Shown: one piece after another, positions 22,965-31,787 of the stretch | Position numbering within the stretch: the first letter of the stretch is position 1 | Layout of the letters: each line of letters starts with the position of its first letter | NCBI RefSeq assembly: GCF_002005225.1 | Contig: NZ_CP019724.1 | Coordinates: 6,769,001-6,833,000, forward strand | DNA from: Streptomyces pactum | GTDB lineage: Bacteria > Actinomycetota > Actinomycetes > Streptomycetales > Streptomycetaceae | Length of the DNA: 64,000 nt | Direction: 5' to 3' | Program-made: the position numbers and the translations under genes | The notes under the pieces: generated by a model | Database searches by the model: none | What the model was told of the DNA's origin: nothing | The model's input: the letters and a program-made list of their open reading frames with translations, nothing else

Positions 22965-24503
22965 TTACTCCTCGTCCTCGAGCCAGCCCATGGTCCGCTC
23001 GACGGCCTTGAGCCAGCTCTTGTACTCACGGTCGCGGATCTCCGCGTCCATGCGGGGGGTCCACTCGGCGGCCCGCCGCCAGTTGGCGCGCAGGTCGTCG
23101 GTGCTGTTCCAGAAGCCGACGGCCAGGCCGGCGGCGTAGGCGGCGCCGAGGCAGGTGGTCTCGGCGACCATGGGGCGCACCACGGGGGCGTCCACGAAGT
23201 CGGCGAGGGTCTGCATCAGCAGGTTGTTGGAGGTCATGCCGCCGTCGACCTTGAGGGCGGTCAGCTCCACACCGGAGTCCTTGGTCATGGCGTCCGCGAT
23301 CTCCCGCGTCTGCCAGGCGGTGGCCTCCAGGACGGCGCGCGCGAGGTGCGCCTTGGTGACGTACCGGGTGAGGCCGGCGATCACACCGCGGGCGTCGGAG
23401 CGCCAGTACGGGGCGAACAGGCCGGAGAAGGCCGGCACGAAGTAGGCGCCGCCGTTGTCCTCGACCGTCAGGGCGAGGGTCTCGATCTCAGCGGCGGTGG
23501 AGATCAGGCCCATCTGGTCGCGCATCCACTGCACCAGCGAACCGGTGACGGCGATCGAGCCCTCCAGGGCGTAGACCGTGTCCTGGTCGCCGATCTTGTA
23601 GCCGACGGTGGTGAGCAGGCCCGAGTAGGAGTTGATGAGCTTGTCACCGGTGTTCATCACCATGAAGGTGCCGGTGCCGTAGGTCGACTTGGTCTCGCCC
23701 TCGGAGAAGCAGGTCTGGCCGAACAGGGCCGCCTGCTGGTCGCCGAGCGCGGAGGCGACCGGGATGCCGCCGAGCAGGTCGCCGAGCCGGCCGCCCGTGA
23801 TCTCGCCGTAGACCTCGGCGGAGGAGCGGATCTCGGGGAGCATCTGCGTCGGCACGCCGATGGACTCGGCGATCTTCTCGTCCCACTGCATGGTGTGCAG
23901 GTTCATCAGCATGGTGCGGGAGGCGTTGGTGACGTCGGTGACGTGCTTGCCGCCGTTCACCCCGCCGGTCAGGTTCCAGATGACCCACGTGTCCATGGTG
24001 CCGAAGAGCAGGTCGCCGGCCTCGGCGCGCTCGCGCACGCCGTCGACGTTGTCGAGCAGCCAGCGGGCCTTGGGGCCGGCGAAGTAGGAGGCGAGGGGGA
24101 GGCCGGTCTCACGGCGGAAGCGGTCCTGGCCGACGTTGCGGCCGAGCTCGCGGCACAGGGCGTCGGTGCGGGTGTCCTGCCAGACGATGGCGTTGTGGAC
24201 GGGCTCACCGGTGTTCTTGTCCCAGACGAGCGTGGTCTCGCGCTGGTTGGTGATGCCGATGGCCTTGATGTCGTCCCGGGTGATGCCGGCCTTCTCGACC
24301 GCCCCGGCGACGACCTCCTGGACGTTGGTCCAGATCTCGGTGGCGTCGTGCTCCACCCAGCCCGGCTTGGGGAAGATCTGCTCGTGCTCCTTCTGGTCGA
24401 CGGAGACGATGCGTCCGTCGCGGTCGAAGACGATGCAGCGGGAGGAGGTCGTGCCCTGGTCGATCGCGGCGATGAAGGGGCCTGCGGTGTGAGCGTCGGT
24501 CAC
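22965..24503 (-). CDS. glpK: Glycerol kinase
   Basis: A 512-aa FGGY-family kinase that makes glycerol-3-phosphate. The phosphate-binding loop is [18 protein letters not shown]. Substrate residues are in [13 protein letters not shown] and WQDTRT, and the FGGY-type motif [15 protein letters not shown] lies near the end. The GTG at 24503 has aggag 7 nt upstream; an upstream in-frame extension to 24614 has no family match. It lies 85 bp after glpF and 8 bp before glpD in the gyl operon. Confidence 0.95.
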   Translation of the reverse strand: MTDAHTAGPFIAAIDQGTTSSRCIVFDRDGRIVSVDQKEHEQIFPKPGWVEHDATEIWTNVQEVVAGAVEKAGITRDDIKAIGITNQRETTLVWDKNTGEPVHNAIVWQDTRTDALCRELGRNVGQDRFRRETGLPLASYFAGPKARWLLDNVDGVRERAEAGDLLFGTMDTWVIWNLTGGVNGGKHVTDVTNASRTMLMNLHTMQWDEKIAESIGVPTQMLPEIRSSAEVYGEITGGRLGDLLGGIPVASALGDQQAALFGQTCFSEGETKSTYGTGTFMVMNTGDKLINSYSGLLTTVGYKIGDQDTVYALEGSIAVTGSLVQWMRDQMGLISTAAEIETLALTVEDNGGAYFVPAFSGLFAPYWRSDARGVIAGLTRYVTKAHLARAVLEATAWQTREIADAMTKDSGVELTALKVDGGMTSNNLLMQTLADFVDAPVVRPMVAETTCLGAAYAAGLAVGFWNSTDDLRANWRRAAEWTPRMDAEIRDREYKSWLKAVERTMGWLEDEE

Positions 24504-24588
24504 AGTGTGCTCCTGGGTTTCCGTGGTGTGGTGGCCGGTGCGTACGGCGCGTGTTCTGCGGCTCGATGATGGCCGAGCGGGGGCCCGC

Positions 24589-25383
24589 TCAGGCGAACGC
24601 GACGTTGTAGACACCTGCGGCGAGCGCGCCGCCGATCAGTGGACCGGCGATCGGGACCCAGGCGTAGGACCAGTCGGAGCCGCCCTTGTTGGGCAGCGGC
24701 AGCAGGGCGTGCACGATGCGCGGACCGAGGTCACGGGCCGGGTTGATGGCGTAGCCGGTCGGGCCGCCGAGGGACAGACCGATCGAGACGACCACCAGCG
24801 CGGTGATCAGACCGCCCAGGATGCCGAGGCCGTTGCCCGCGTCGTTCAGACCCTGGGTGAGGACCGCGAGCACCAGCACGAAGGTGCCGATGACCTCGGT
24901 GGAGAGGTTCTGCACCGCGTTGCGGACCTCGGGGCCGGTGGAGAAGATGCCCAGCACCGGGCCGGCGCCCTTCTCCTGGGCCTCGACGGCCTTGGCCGTG
25001 GTGTCCTGCGCGCCCGGCCCGCCGACGATCTCGCGGTCGGTGAGGTGGGCGAGGAACTGGCCGTAGTAGGCGGCCCAGACCAGGGCCGCGCCGATCATGG
25101 CGCCGAGCATCTGTCCGGCGAAGTAGGTGGGAACGTCGCCCCACTCGCCGTCCTTGATGGCGATGCCGACCGTCACGGCGGGGTTGAGGTGGGCGCCGGA
25201 GAGCGGACCCGAGATGTACACCGCCGTCATGACGGCGAAGCCCCACCCGAAGGCGATGGCGAGCCAGCCGGCGTTGCGGGCCTTGGAGGCCTTGAGCGTC
25301 ACGGCGGCGCACACGCCGCCGCCGAGCAGGATGAGTATGGCGGTACCGATGGTCTCGCCGATGAAGATGTCGGAGCTGGACAC
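24589..25383 (-). CDS. glpF: Glycerol facilitator (aquaglyceroporin)
   Basis: A 264-aa six-helix channel. The two pore motifs are HLNPAVTVG (about residue 65) and [11 protein letters not shown] (about 205). The helices [17 protein letters not shown] and [15 protein letters not shown] and the selectivity-filter Arg after the second NPA fit glycerol facilitators. The GTG at 25383 follows aaaggag. It is the first structural gene of the gyl operon, preceded by a 329-bp control region with a GylR-like operator. Confidence 0.93.
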   Translation of the reverse strand: MSSSDIFIGETIGTAILILLGGGVCAAVTLKASKARNAGWLAIAFGWGFAVMTAVYISGPLSGAHLNPAVTVGIAIKDGEWGDVPTYFAGQMLGAMIGAALVWAAYYGQFLAHLTDREIVGGPGAQDTTAKAVEAQEKGAGPVLGIFSTGPEVRNAVQNLSTEVIGTFVLVLAVLTQGLNDAGNGLGILGGLITALVVVSIGLSLGGPTGYAINPARDLGPRIVHALLPLPNKGGSDWSYAWVPIAGPLIGGALAAGVYNVAFA

Positions 25384-25513
25384 CCGCGACTCCTTTGTCC
25401 TTCGTCCAGGGGAAGCCGAACCCCCGGGTCCCTCCGGGTGTTCTGGCGCCCTCGGTGTGAGAGCGATGGCGGCCCTTGGCGTTGTCACACTCTAACGCGT
25501 ATTGCCGGTAGGT

Positions 25514-25530
25514 GTTCGACAATGCCGACC
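25514..25530. promoter_or_regulatory. GylR operator upstream of glpF
   Basis: GTTCGACA-A-TGCCGACC is an imperfect copy of the perfect palindrome in front of gylR. A further half-site, TTGCCGGT, lies 10 bp away (25502-25509). Shared sequence and IclR-family logic make this a GylR site. Confidence 0.65.
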
Positions 25531-25642
25531 GATGGACGCGAGTCTCGCGTCGGCGTCGCGCATGCGTCAAGAGCTCTGTAATCGAAAGCACGATCGTTAT
25601 TGATCGTCGCGACTTATCGATCTTCGGGCGCCGCGGTCCCGC

Positions 25643-25696
25643 CGGGGAACGCCGAAGGCCGGAACGCGTTCGGCGTCCCGGCCTTCGGCTTCCCCG
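25643..25696 (-). terminator. Terminator of gylR
   Basis: CGGGGAAcGCCGAAGGCCGG and CCGGCCTTCGGCtTCCCCG form a stem of about 19 bp with one mismatch, 17 nt after the gylR stop. It separates gylR from the gyl structural genes, with possible read-through. Confidence 0.75.
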
Positions 25697-25712
25697 CTCG
25701 TGCCCGCGTGCC

Positions 25713-26477
25713 CTAGAACCGCCCGGCGCCCAGGTCCCGCGACACCGCGCGGGCGCAGTCCCGTACCGCCGCGACCAGCTCGGGCCGCAGCCCACCGTCC
25801 CGGCACAGCCGTTCCACGGCCCCGGTGATGCCGACCGCGCCGACCGGCATGCGTCTGCGGTCGTGGATCGGGGCGGCGATGGAGGCGACGCCCTCCCAGG
25901 TCTCCTCGACGTCGGCCGCGTAGCCACGCGCGCGCGTGATGTCCAGGATGTGCTCGAACCTGTCCGGCTCGCAGACGGTCCGGTCCGTGTACGCCTTGCG
26001 GTCGGCCTCCAGGGCCTCGCTGTGCGCCACCGGGTCGTAGGCCGACAGCACCTTGCCCAGTGCCGTGGAGTGCAGCGGCTGCATGGCGCCGATCTCCAGG
26101 ACCTGCCGGCTGTCGTCGGGCCGGAAGACGTGGTGCACGATCAGGACGCCCTGCTGGTGCAGGACGCCGAGGTGGACGCTCTCGCCGCTGGAGCGTGCCA
26201 GGTCGTCCGTCCACACCAGGGCGCGGGCCCGCAGCTCGTGCACGTCGAGGTACGTCGTGCCCAGGCGCAGCAGCTCGGCGCCCAACTGGTAGCGCCCGGA
26301 GGCGTCGTCCTGCTCGACGAAACCCTCGTGCTGGAGCGTGCGCAGGATGCCGTGTGCCGTGCCTTTGGCCAGACCCAGCGACGAGGCGATGTCCGACAGG
26401 CCGAGCCGCCGCTCGCCGCCCGCGAGCAGGCGCAGCATCGCGGCCGCCCGTTCGAGCGACTGGATGTTCCGTGCCAT
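25713..26477 (-). CDS. gylR: GylR, IclR-family repressor of glycerol catabolism
   Basis: A 254-aa regulator, the same length as S. coelicolor GylR. The N-terminal winged helix has SLERAAAMLRLLAGGERRLG and LSDIASSLGLAKGTAHGIL (about residues 7-46). The IclR effector domain has VHLGVLHQQGVLIVHHV, MQPLHSTALGKVLSAYD and the GAVGITGAVERL end. It represses the gyl operon and itself until glycerol-3-phosphate is present. A perfect palindrome lies 53 bp upstream of the ATG, and a second copy lies before glpF. Confidence 0.93.
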   Translation of the reverse strand: MARNIQSLERAAAMLRLLAGGERRLGLSDIASSLGLAKGTAHGILRTLQHEGFVEQDDASGRYQLGAELLRLGTTYLDVHELRARALVWTDDLARSSGESVHLGVLHQQGVLIVHHVFRPDDSRQVLEIGAMQPLHSTALGKVLSAYDPVAHSEALEADRKAYTDRTVCEPDRFEHILDITRARGYAADVEETWEGVASIAAPIHDRRRMPVGAVGITGAVERLCRDGGLRPELVAAVRDCARAVSRDLGAGRF

Positions 26478-26529
26478 CGACGTACTGCCTCCGTCCCCTT
26501 CGACTGCCGACCTCGGCGTCGCTGACGTC

Positions 26530-26546
26530 GTTCGGCAATGCCGAAC
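26530..26546. promoter_or_regulatory. GylR operator upstream of gylR
   Basis: GTTCGGCA-A-TGCCGAAC is a perfect 17-bp odd palindrome 53 bp before the gylR start. Autoregulation is inferred. Confidence 0.7.
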
Positions 26547-26739
26547 ACTACCGGTACAGGTCGACCTCCCGCTAATGGTCGGCGGGCAACTGTTGCACTC
26601 CGGCCACGTCCCGATGGCCCGTACCGCGCCCCCGGGGCCCGCGCACGCGGACCAACCCGCCGGCTGACCGGCCGACCGCCGGTCAGTCGTCAAGCAGCCG
26701 TCGACCGGCCACCCACCGGCCGCCCCCCGTCCCCGCTCC

Positions 26740-26820
26740 GACCCTTCCTGGACCGATCCCGGGCCTTTCCCGGACGGATCCCGGGCCCGATCCTGGACGG
26801 ATCCTGGACCGATCCGGGGC
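26740..26820. repeat. Degenerate GGACSGATCC repeats upstream of metH
   Basis: Variants of CCTGGACCGATCC / CCCGGACGGATCC / CCTGGACGGATCC recur five times or so in about 80 bp. Because GGATCC-like units are palindromic, the region can also fold into alternative hairpins. Confidence 0.65.
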
Positions 26821-27001
26821 CGAAACGTCACTCCTTCGGCGGGCGTCCGGCCCCGCCATACTCGTCCGTCTCGTGGACGCCTCGAACATCAGCCCCCGGT
26901 CCCGGCTACCCTGGCGACGTGCGTTCACCTCCGGGACGTCCCCCGCGGACGGCACCGGGCAGCGCAAAGCCGACAGCCGTCGCATCCTAGGGAGCCCTTT
27001 C

Positions 27002-30000
27002 ATGGCCTCGTCGCCATCCACCCCGTCCGCCGACACCCGGACCCGTGTGTCCGCCCTCCGCGAGGCACTCGCCACCCGTGTGGTGGTCGCCGACGGTGCG
27101 ATGGGCACCATGCTGCAGGCGCAGAACCCCACCCTCGACGACTTCCAGCAGTTGGAGGGGTGCAACGAGGTCCTGAACCTGACGCGGCCCGACATCGTGC
27201 GGTCGGTGCACGAGGAGTACTTCGCGGTCGGTGTGGACTGCGTGGAGACGAACACCTTCGGTGCGAATCACTCGGCGCTGGGGGAGTACGACATCCCCGA
27301 GCGTGTGCACGAGCTGTCGGAGGCGGGAGCACGGGTGGCCCGTGAGGTGGCCGACGAGTTCGCCGCGCGCGACGGCCGGCAGCGCTGGGTCCTGGGATCG
27401 ATGGGCCCCGGCACGAAGCTCCCGACGCTCGGGCACGCCCCCTACACCGTCCTGCGCGACGCCTACCAGCGCAACGCCGAGGGCCTGGTCGCCGGCGGCG
27501 CCGACGCGCTGCTGGTGGAGACCACACAGGACCTCCTGCAGACCAAGGCCTCGGTGCTGGGCGCCCGGCGCGCCCTGGACGCCCTGGGCCTCGACCTGCC
27601 GGTGATCTGCTCGGTGACCGTGGAGACGACCGGCACCATGCTCCTCGGCTCCGAGATCGGCGCCGCGCTCACCGCGCTGGAGCCGCTGGGCATCGACATG
27701 ATCGGCCTGAACTGCGCGACCGGCCCGGCCGAGATGAGCGAGCACCTGCGCTACCTGGCCCGCCACTCCCGCGTCCCGCTGTCCTGCATGCCGAACGCAG
27801 GTCTGCCGGTCCTGGGCAAGGACGGCGCCCACTACCCGCTGACGGCACCGGAGCTGGCCGACGCGCAGGAGACCTTCGTGCGCGAGTACGGCCTGTCCCT
27901 GGTCGGCGGCTGCTGCGGCACCACCCCCGAGCACCTGCGCCAGGTCGTGGAGCGGGTGCGCGGCACCGCCCCGAGCGAGCGCGACCCGCGGCCCGAGCCG
28001 GGCGCGGCCTCCCTCTACCAGAGCGTGCCGTTCCGGCAGGACACCTCCTACCTGGCCATCGGCGAGCGGACGAACGCCAACGGGTCGAAGAAGTTCCGTG
28101 AGGCGATGCTGGAGGGCCGCTGGGACGACTGCGTCGAGATGGCCCGCGACCAGATCCGTGAGGGCGCGCACATGCTGGACCTGTGCGTGGACTACGTGGG
28201 CCGTGACGGCGTGGCCGACATGGAGGAACTGGCCGGGCGTTTCGCGACCGCCTCGACGCTCCCGATCGTGCTGGACTCCACCGAGGTCGACGTGTTGCGG
28301 GCCGGGCTGGAGAAGCTCGGCGGCCGCGCGGTCATCAACTCCGTCAACTACGAGGACGGCGCCGGCCCCGAGTCCCGCTTCGCGCGCGTCACCGAGCTGG
28401 CCCGCGAGCACGGGGCGGCGCTCATCGCGCTGACCATCGACGAGGAGGGCCAGGCCCGCACCGCCGAGAAGAAGGTCGAGATCGCCGAACGGCTGATCGA
28501 CGACCTGACGGGCAACTGGGGCATCCACGAGTCGGACATCCTCGTCGACTGCCTGACCTTCACCATCTGCACCGGCCAGGAGGAGTCCCGCAAGGACGGC
28601 ATCGCCACCATCGAGGGCATTCGCGAGCTGAAGCGGCGTCACCCCGACGTGCAGACCACCCTCGGCCTGTCGAACATCTCCTTCGGCCTCAACCCGGCCG
28701 CCCGCATCCTGCTCAACTCCGTCTTCCTGGACGAGTGCGTCAAGGCGGGCCTGGACTCGGCGATCGTGCACGCCTCGAAGATCCTGCCGATCGCCCGCTT
28801 CGACGAGGAGCAGGTCACCACCGCCCTGGACCTCATCCACGACCGCCGCCGAGAGGGTTATGACCCGCTGCAGAAGCTGATGGCGCTCTTCGAGGGCGCC
28901 ACGGCCAAATCGCTGCGGGCCTCCAAGGCCGAGGAGTTGGCCGCCCTTCCGCTGGACGAGCGGCTCAAGCGCCGGATCATCGACGGCGAGAAGAACGGCC
29001 TGGAGCAGGACCTGGAGGACGCCCTCCGGGAGCGCCCGGCCCTCGACATCGTCAACGAGACCCTGCTCGACGGCATGAAGGTGGTCGGCGAGCTGTTCGG
29101 TTCCGGCCAGATGCAGCTCCCCTTCGTGCTCCAGTCCGCCGAGGTCATGAAGACCGCGGTGGCCCATCTGGAGCCGCACATGGAGAAGACGGACGACGAG
29201 GGCAAGGGCACCATCGTGCTCGCCACCGTCCGCGGCGACGTCCACGACATCGGCAAGAACCTCGTCGACATCATCCTGTCCAACAACGGCTACACGGTCG
29301 TCAACCTCGGCATCAAGCAGCCGGTCTCCGCCATCCTGGAGGCGGCCGACGAGCACCGGGCGGACGTCATCGGCATGTCCGGGCTTCTGGTCAAGTCCAC
29401 GGTGATCATGAAGGAGAACCTGGAGGAGCTCAACCAGCGCAAGCTGGCCGCCGACTACCCCGTGATCCTGGGCGGCGCGGCCCTCACCCGCGCCTACGTC
29501 GAGCAGGACCTGCACGAGATCTACGACGGCGAGGTCCGCTACGCCCGCGACGCCTTCGAGGGCCTGCGCCTGATGGACGCCCTGATCGGCATCAAACGCG
29601 GTGTGCCCGGCGCCAAGCTGCCCGAACTTCGCCGGCGCCGGGTCCGCGCGGCCACCGTGGAGGTCGAGGAACGCCCCGAGGAGGGGCACGTCCGTTCCGA
29701 CGTCGCCGTCGACAACCCGGTCCCCGAGCCGCCCTTCCGCGGCACCCGCGTCGTCAAGGGCATCCAGCTCAAGGAGTACGCCTCCTGGCTCGACGAGGGT
29801 GCCCTCTTCAAGGGCCAGTGGGGCCTGAAGCAGGCACGCACCGGCGAGGGACCCTCGTACGAGGAACTCGTCGAGACCGAGGGCCGGCCGCGGCTGCGCG
29901 GCCTCCTCGACCGGCTCCAGACGGAGAACCTGCTGGAAGCGGCCGTGGTCTACGGCTACTTCCCCTGCGTCTCCAAGGACGACGACCTGATCGTCCTCGA

Positions 30001-30514
30001 CGAGGCCGGCAACGAGCGCACCCGGTTCACTTTCCCCCGCCAGCGGCGCGGCCGGCGCCTGTGCCTGGCCGACTTCTTCCGCCCGGAGGAGTCCGGCGAG
30101 ACGGACGTCGTCGGCTTCCAGGTCGTCACCGTCGGCTCCCGCATCGGCGAGGAGACGGCCCGCATGTTCCAGGCCGACGCCTATCGCGACTACCTCGAAC
30201 TGCACGGCCTGTCCGTACAGCTCGCCGAGGCCCTCGCCGAGTACTGGCACGCCCGCGTCCGCTCCGAACTCGGCTTCGCCGGGGAGGACCCGGCCGAGAT
30301 GGAGGACATGTTCGCCCTGAAGTACCGGGGCGCCCGCTTCTCCCTCGGCTACGGCGCCTGCCCGGACCTGGAGGACCGCGCGAAGATCGCCGCCCTCCTC
30401 GAACCGGAGCGCATCGGTGTGCACCTGTCGGAGGAGTTCCAGCTCCACCCCGAGCAGTCCACCGACGCCATCGTCATCCACCACCCGGAGGCGAAGTACT
30501 TCAACGCCCGCTGA
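27002..30514 (+). CDS. metH: Cobalamin-dependent methionine synthase
   Basis: A 1170-aa four-module enzyme that moves the methyl group of methyltetrahydrofolate to homocysteine. The homocysteine module (about 15-320) carries zinc ligands in GLNCATGP (about 238) and GGCCGTTP (about 305). The folate module starts at AIGERTNANGSKKFREAM (about 353). The cobalamin module has the cap region and DVHDIGKN (about 744-751) with the axial His, plus the downstream GMSGLLVKST. The C-terminal activation domain (about 920-1170) has RADAYRDYLELHG-like and GYGACPDLEDR motifs for AdoMet. The ATG at 27002 has agggag upstream. All modules are intact. Confidence 0.96.
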   Translation: MASSPSTPSADTRTRVSALREALATRVVVADGAMGTMLQAQNPTLDDFQQLEGCNEVLNLTRPDIVRSVHEEYFAVGVDCVETNTFGANHSALGEYDIPERVHELSEAGARVAREVADEFAARDGRQRWVLGSMGPGTKLPTLGHAPYTVLRDAYQRNAEGLVAGGADALLVETTQDLLQTKASVLGARRALDALGLDLPVICSVTVETTGTMLLGSEIGAALTALEPLGIDMIGLNCATGPAEMSEHLRYLARHSRVPLSCMPNAGLPVLGKDGAHYPLTAPELADAQETFVREYGLSLVGGCCGTTPEHLRQVVERVRGTAPSERDPRPEPGAASLYQSVPFRQDTSYLAIGERTNANGSKKFREAMLEGRWDDCVEMARDQIREGAHMLDLCVDYVGRDGVADMEELAGRFATASTLPIVLDSTEVDVLRAGLEKLGGRAVINSVNYEDGAGPESRFARVTELAREHGAALIALTIDEEGQARTAEKKVEIAERLIDDLTGNWGIHESDILVDCLTFTICTGQEESRKDGIATIEGIRELKRRHPDVQTTLGLSNISFGLNPAARILLNSVFLDECVKAGLDSAIVHASKILPIARFDEEQVTTALDLIHDRRREGYDPLQKLMALFEGATAKSLRASKAEELAALPLDERLKRRIIDGEKNGLEQDLEDALRERPALDIVNETLLDGMKVVGELFGSGQMQLPFVLQSAEVMKTAVAHLEPHMEKTDDEGKGTIVLATVRGDVHDIGKNLVDIILSNNGYTVVNLGIKQPVSAILEAADEHRADVIGMSGLLVKSTVIMKENLEELNQRKLAADYPVILGGAALTRAYVEQDLHEIYDGEVRYARDAFEGLRLMDALIGIKRGVPGAKLPELRRRRVRAATVEVEERPEEGHVRSDVAVDNPVPEPPFRGTRVVKGIQLKEYASWLDEGALFKGQWGLKQARTGEGPSYEELVETEGRPRLRGLLDRLQTENLLEAAVVYGYFPCVSKDDDLIVLDEAGNERTRFTFPRQRRGRRLCLADFFRPEESGETDVVGFQVVTVGSRIGEETARMFQADAYRDYLELHGLSVQLAEALAEYWHARVRSELGFAGEDPAEMEDMFALKYRGARFSLGYGACPDLEDRAKIAALLEPERIGVHLSEEFQLHPEQSTDAIVIHHPEAKYFNAR

Positions 30515-30587
30515 GGCCCCCGTAGCCGCCGCACGAGCCACACCAGGCGTTCTCGACCCGTACGTCGTACACTGGTCGGTCCACCGC

Positions 30588-30616
30588 AGGCCGGTTCCCC
30601 TCGTGGGAACCGGCCT
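30588..30616 (+). promoter_or_regulatory. Strong stem-loop before the HAD gene
   Basis: AGGCCGGTTCCC and GGGAACCGGCCT form a perfect 12-bp stem with a 5-nt loop, ending 16 nt before the AAGGAGG ribosome site. It may terminate metH or act as a leader hairpin. A TACACT box lies about 20 bp upstream of it. Confidence 0.6.
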
Positions 30617-30642
30617 CATCGTCCCTTCAAGGAGGTACGTGG

Positions 30643-31344
30643 ATGACCAGTACGGTCCCCGCGCTCGGAACCCGTACGGCCGAAGGCTCCGCCCTGCAGG
30701 CAGTGCTCCTCGACATGGACGGCACCCTGGTGGACACCGAGGGCTTCTGGTGGGACGTCGAGGTCGAGGTCTTCGCCTCCCTCGGTCACACCCTGGACGA
30801 CTCCTGGCGCCACGTGGTCGTCGGCGGCCCGATGAGCCGCAGCGCCGGCTTCCTGATCGAGGCCACCGGGGCCGGCATCACGCTCGCCGAACTCAGCGTG
30901 CTGCTCAACGACGGCTTCGAGAAGCGCATCGGCCGTGCCCTGCCGCTCATGCCGGGAGCCGCCCGGCTGCTCGCGGAACTCTCCGCGCACGAGATCCCCA
31001 CGGCCCTGGTCTCCGCCTCGCACCGGCGCATCATCGACCGCGTGCTGACCTCGCTGGGCCCCCAGTACTTCGGCCTCACCGTCGCCGGTGACGAGGTGCC
31101 GCGCACCAAGCCCCACCCGGACCCGTACCTGGCCGCCGCGGCCGGCCTGGGAGTGGACCCGGCCCGGTGCGCCGTCGTGGAGGACACGGCGACCGGGGTC
31201 GCCGCCGCGGAGGCAGCCGGCTGCCACGTCGTGGCCGTGCCCTCGGTCGCTCCCATCACCCCGGCCGTCCGGCGCACGGTGGTCGGTTCCCTGGAAGAGG
31301 TGGACCTGACATTTCTGCGCGGTCTGATGACACAAATGCGCTAG
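30643..31344 (+). CDS. HAD-superfamily phosphatase/phosphomutase
   Basis: A 233-aa Cof/PGM-like HAD hydrolase. Motif I is LLDMDGTLVDTEGFWWD (about residues 22-38), motif II Ser is in ALVSASHRRII, motif III Lys in PRTKPHPDPYL and motif IV Asp in VVEDTATGVAAAEAAG. The helical cap lies between motifs I and II, as in beta-phosphoglucomutase-like enzymes. The natural substrate is unknown. The ribosome site aaggaggta is excellent. A homologue lies near metH in other actinobacteria. Confidence 0.85.
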   Translation: MTSTVPALGTRTAEGSALQAVLLDMDGTLVDTEGFWWDVEVEVFASLGHTLDDSWRHVVVGGPMSRSAGFLIEATGAGITLAELSVLLNDGFEKRIGRALPLMPGAARLLAELSAHEIPTALVSASHRRIIDRVLTSLGPQYFGLTVAGDEVPRTKPHPDPYLAAAAGLGVDPARCAVVEDTATGVAAAEAAGCHVVAVPSVAPITPAVRRTVVGSLEEVDLTFLRGLMTQMR

Positions 31345-31787
31345 CCGTTCACCCAGCGTGCAGCGGCGTTAACGCGGCAATTCCGGGAACGGCCGAGCGA
31401 GACCACGCGGCGCGCGCGACGGGGTAATTCCGCCGCTCCGGATGGCCGAATTCCGGCACCTACCGGCAGAAGCCGTTGTGTGACGTTCGACACGTTGTCA
31501 GGGGTCGACAGGGGGGCCCGGGTGTGCCTTCTCGCACCTGGCGAACGTTGTCGAGGTGCCCTTGTGTCCTGATTGGTGAAACCCTGCACGAATCCTTCCA
31601 CTGTCGGGTTTTCGGTGTGTCCACACCCGGTTTCGCTCTGTGATGAGTCCTCAACTCCGGTGGCTGCGAGACCCAGTGCGAGCGCGGACTAATCTCGTCG
31701 CGAGAACATCGGCCACTATCCCCGTGATCCGCCGCGACACCCCTGCATGCCGGATACACGGACCGACAGCTCTGGAGAAACTCGAGC
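31345..31787. other. 443-bp gene-free region before the peptide-binding lipoprotein gene
   Basis: No protein frame here is convincing. The octamer-like CGTTGTC occurs twice (about 31492 and 31548) in related contexts. The sequence is less GC-rich than its surroundings, consistent with promoter DNA for the downstream lipoprotein gene. I cannot name a specific promoter. Confidence 0.45.

Larger units (their letters stand above)
25384..25712 (-). other. gylR-glpF intergenic control region
   Basis: It contains, in transcription order, the gylR terminator hairpin (25643-25696), then about 110 bp of AT-richer sequence with the operator at 25514-25530. The leader before the glpF ribosome site follows. 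Glycerol-inducible promoters for the operon should lie here. Confidence 0.6.
26478..27001. other. gylR-metH divergent intergenic region
   Basis: 524 bp without a gene. It holds the gylR operator (26530-26546), a Pro/Arg-coding-like GC stretch with no family match, a degenerate GATCC-type repeat (26740-26820) and about 120 bp of metH leader ending in an agggag ribosome site. I see no convincing riboswitch consensus. Confidence 0.55.

Noticed and set aside
26900..27001. SAH or cobalamin riboswitch before metH
   Set aside because: I could not find the conserved core of either class in the leader, so I did not annotate one.
26987..30619. A 1210-residue open frame antisense to metH
   Set aside because: It mirrors the codon pattern of metH and contains no domain signature.
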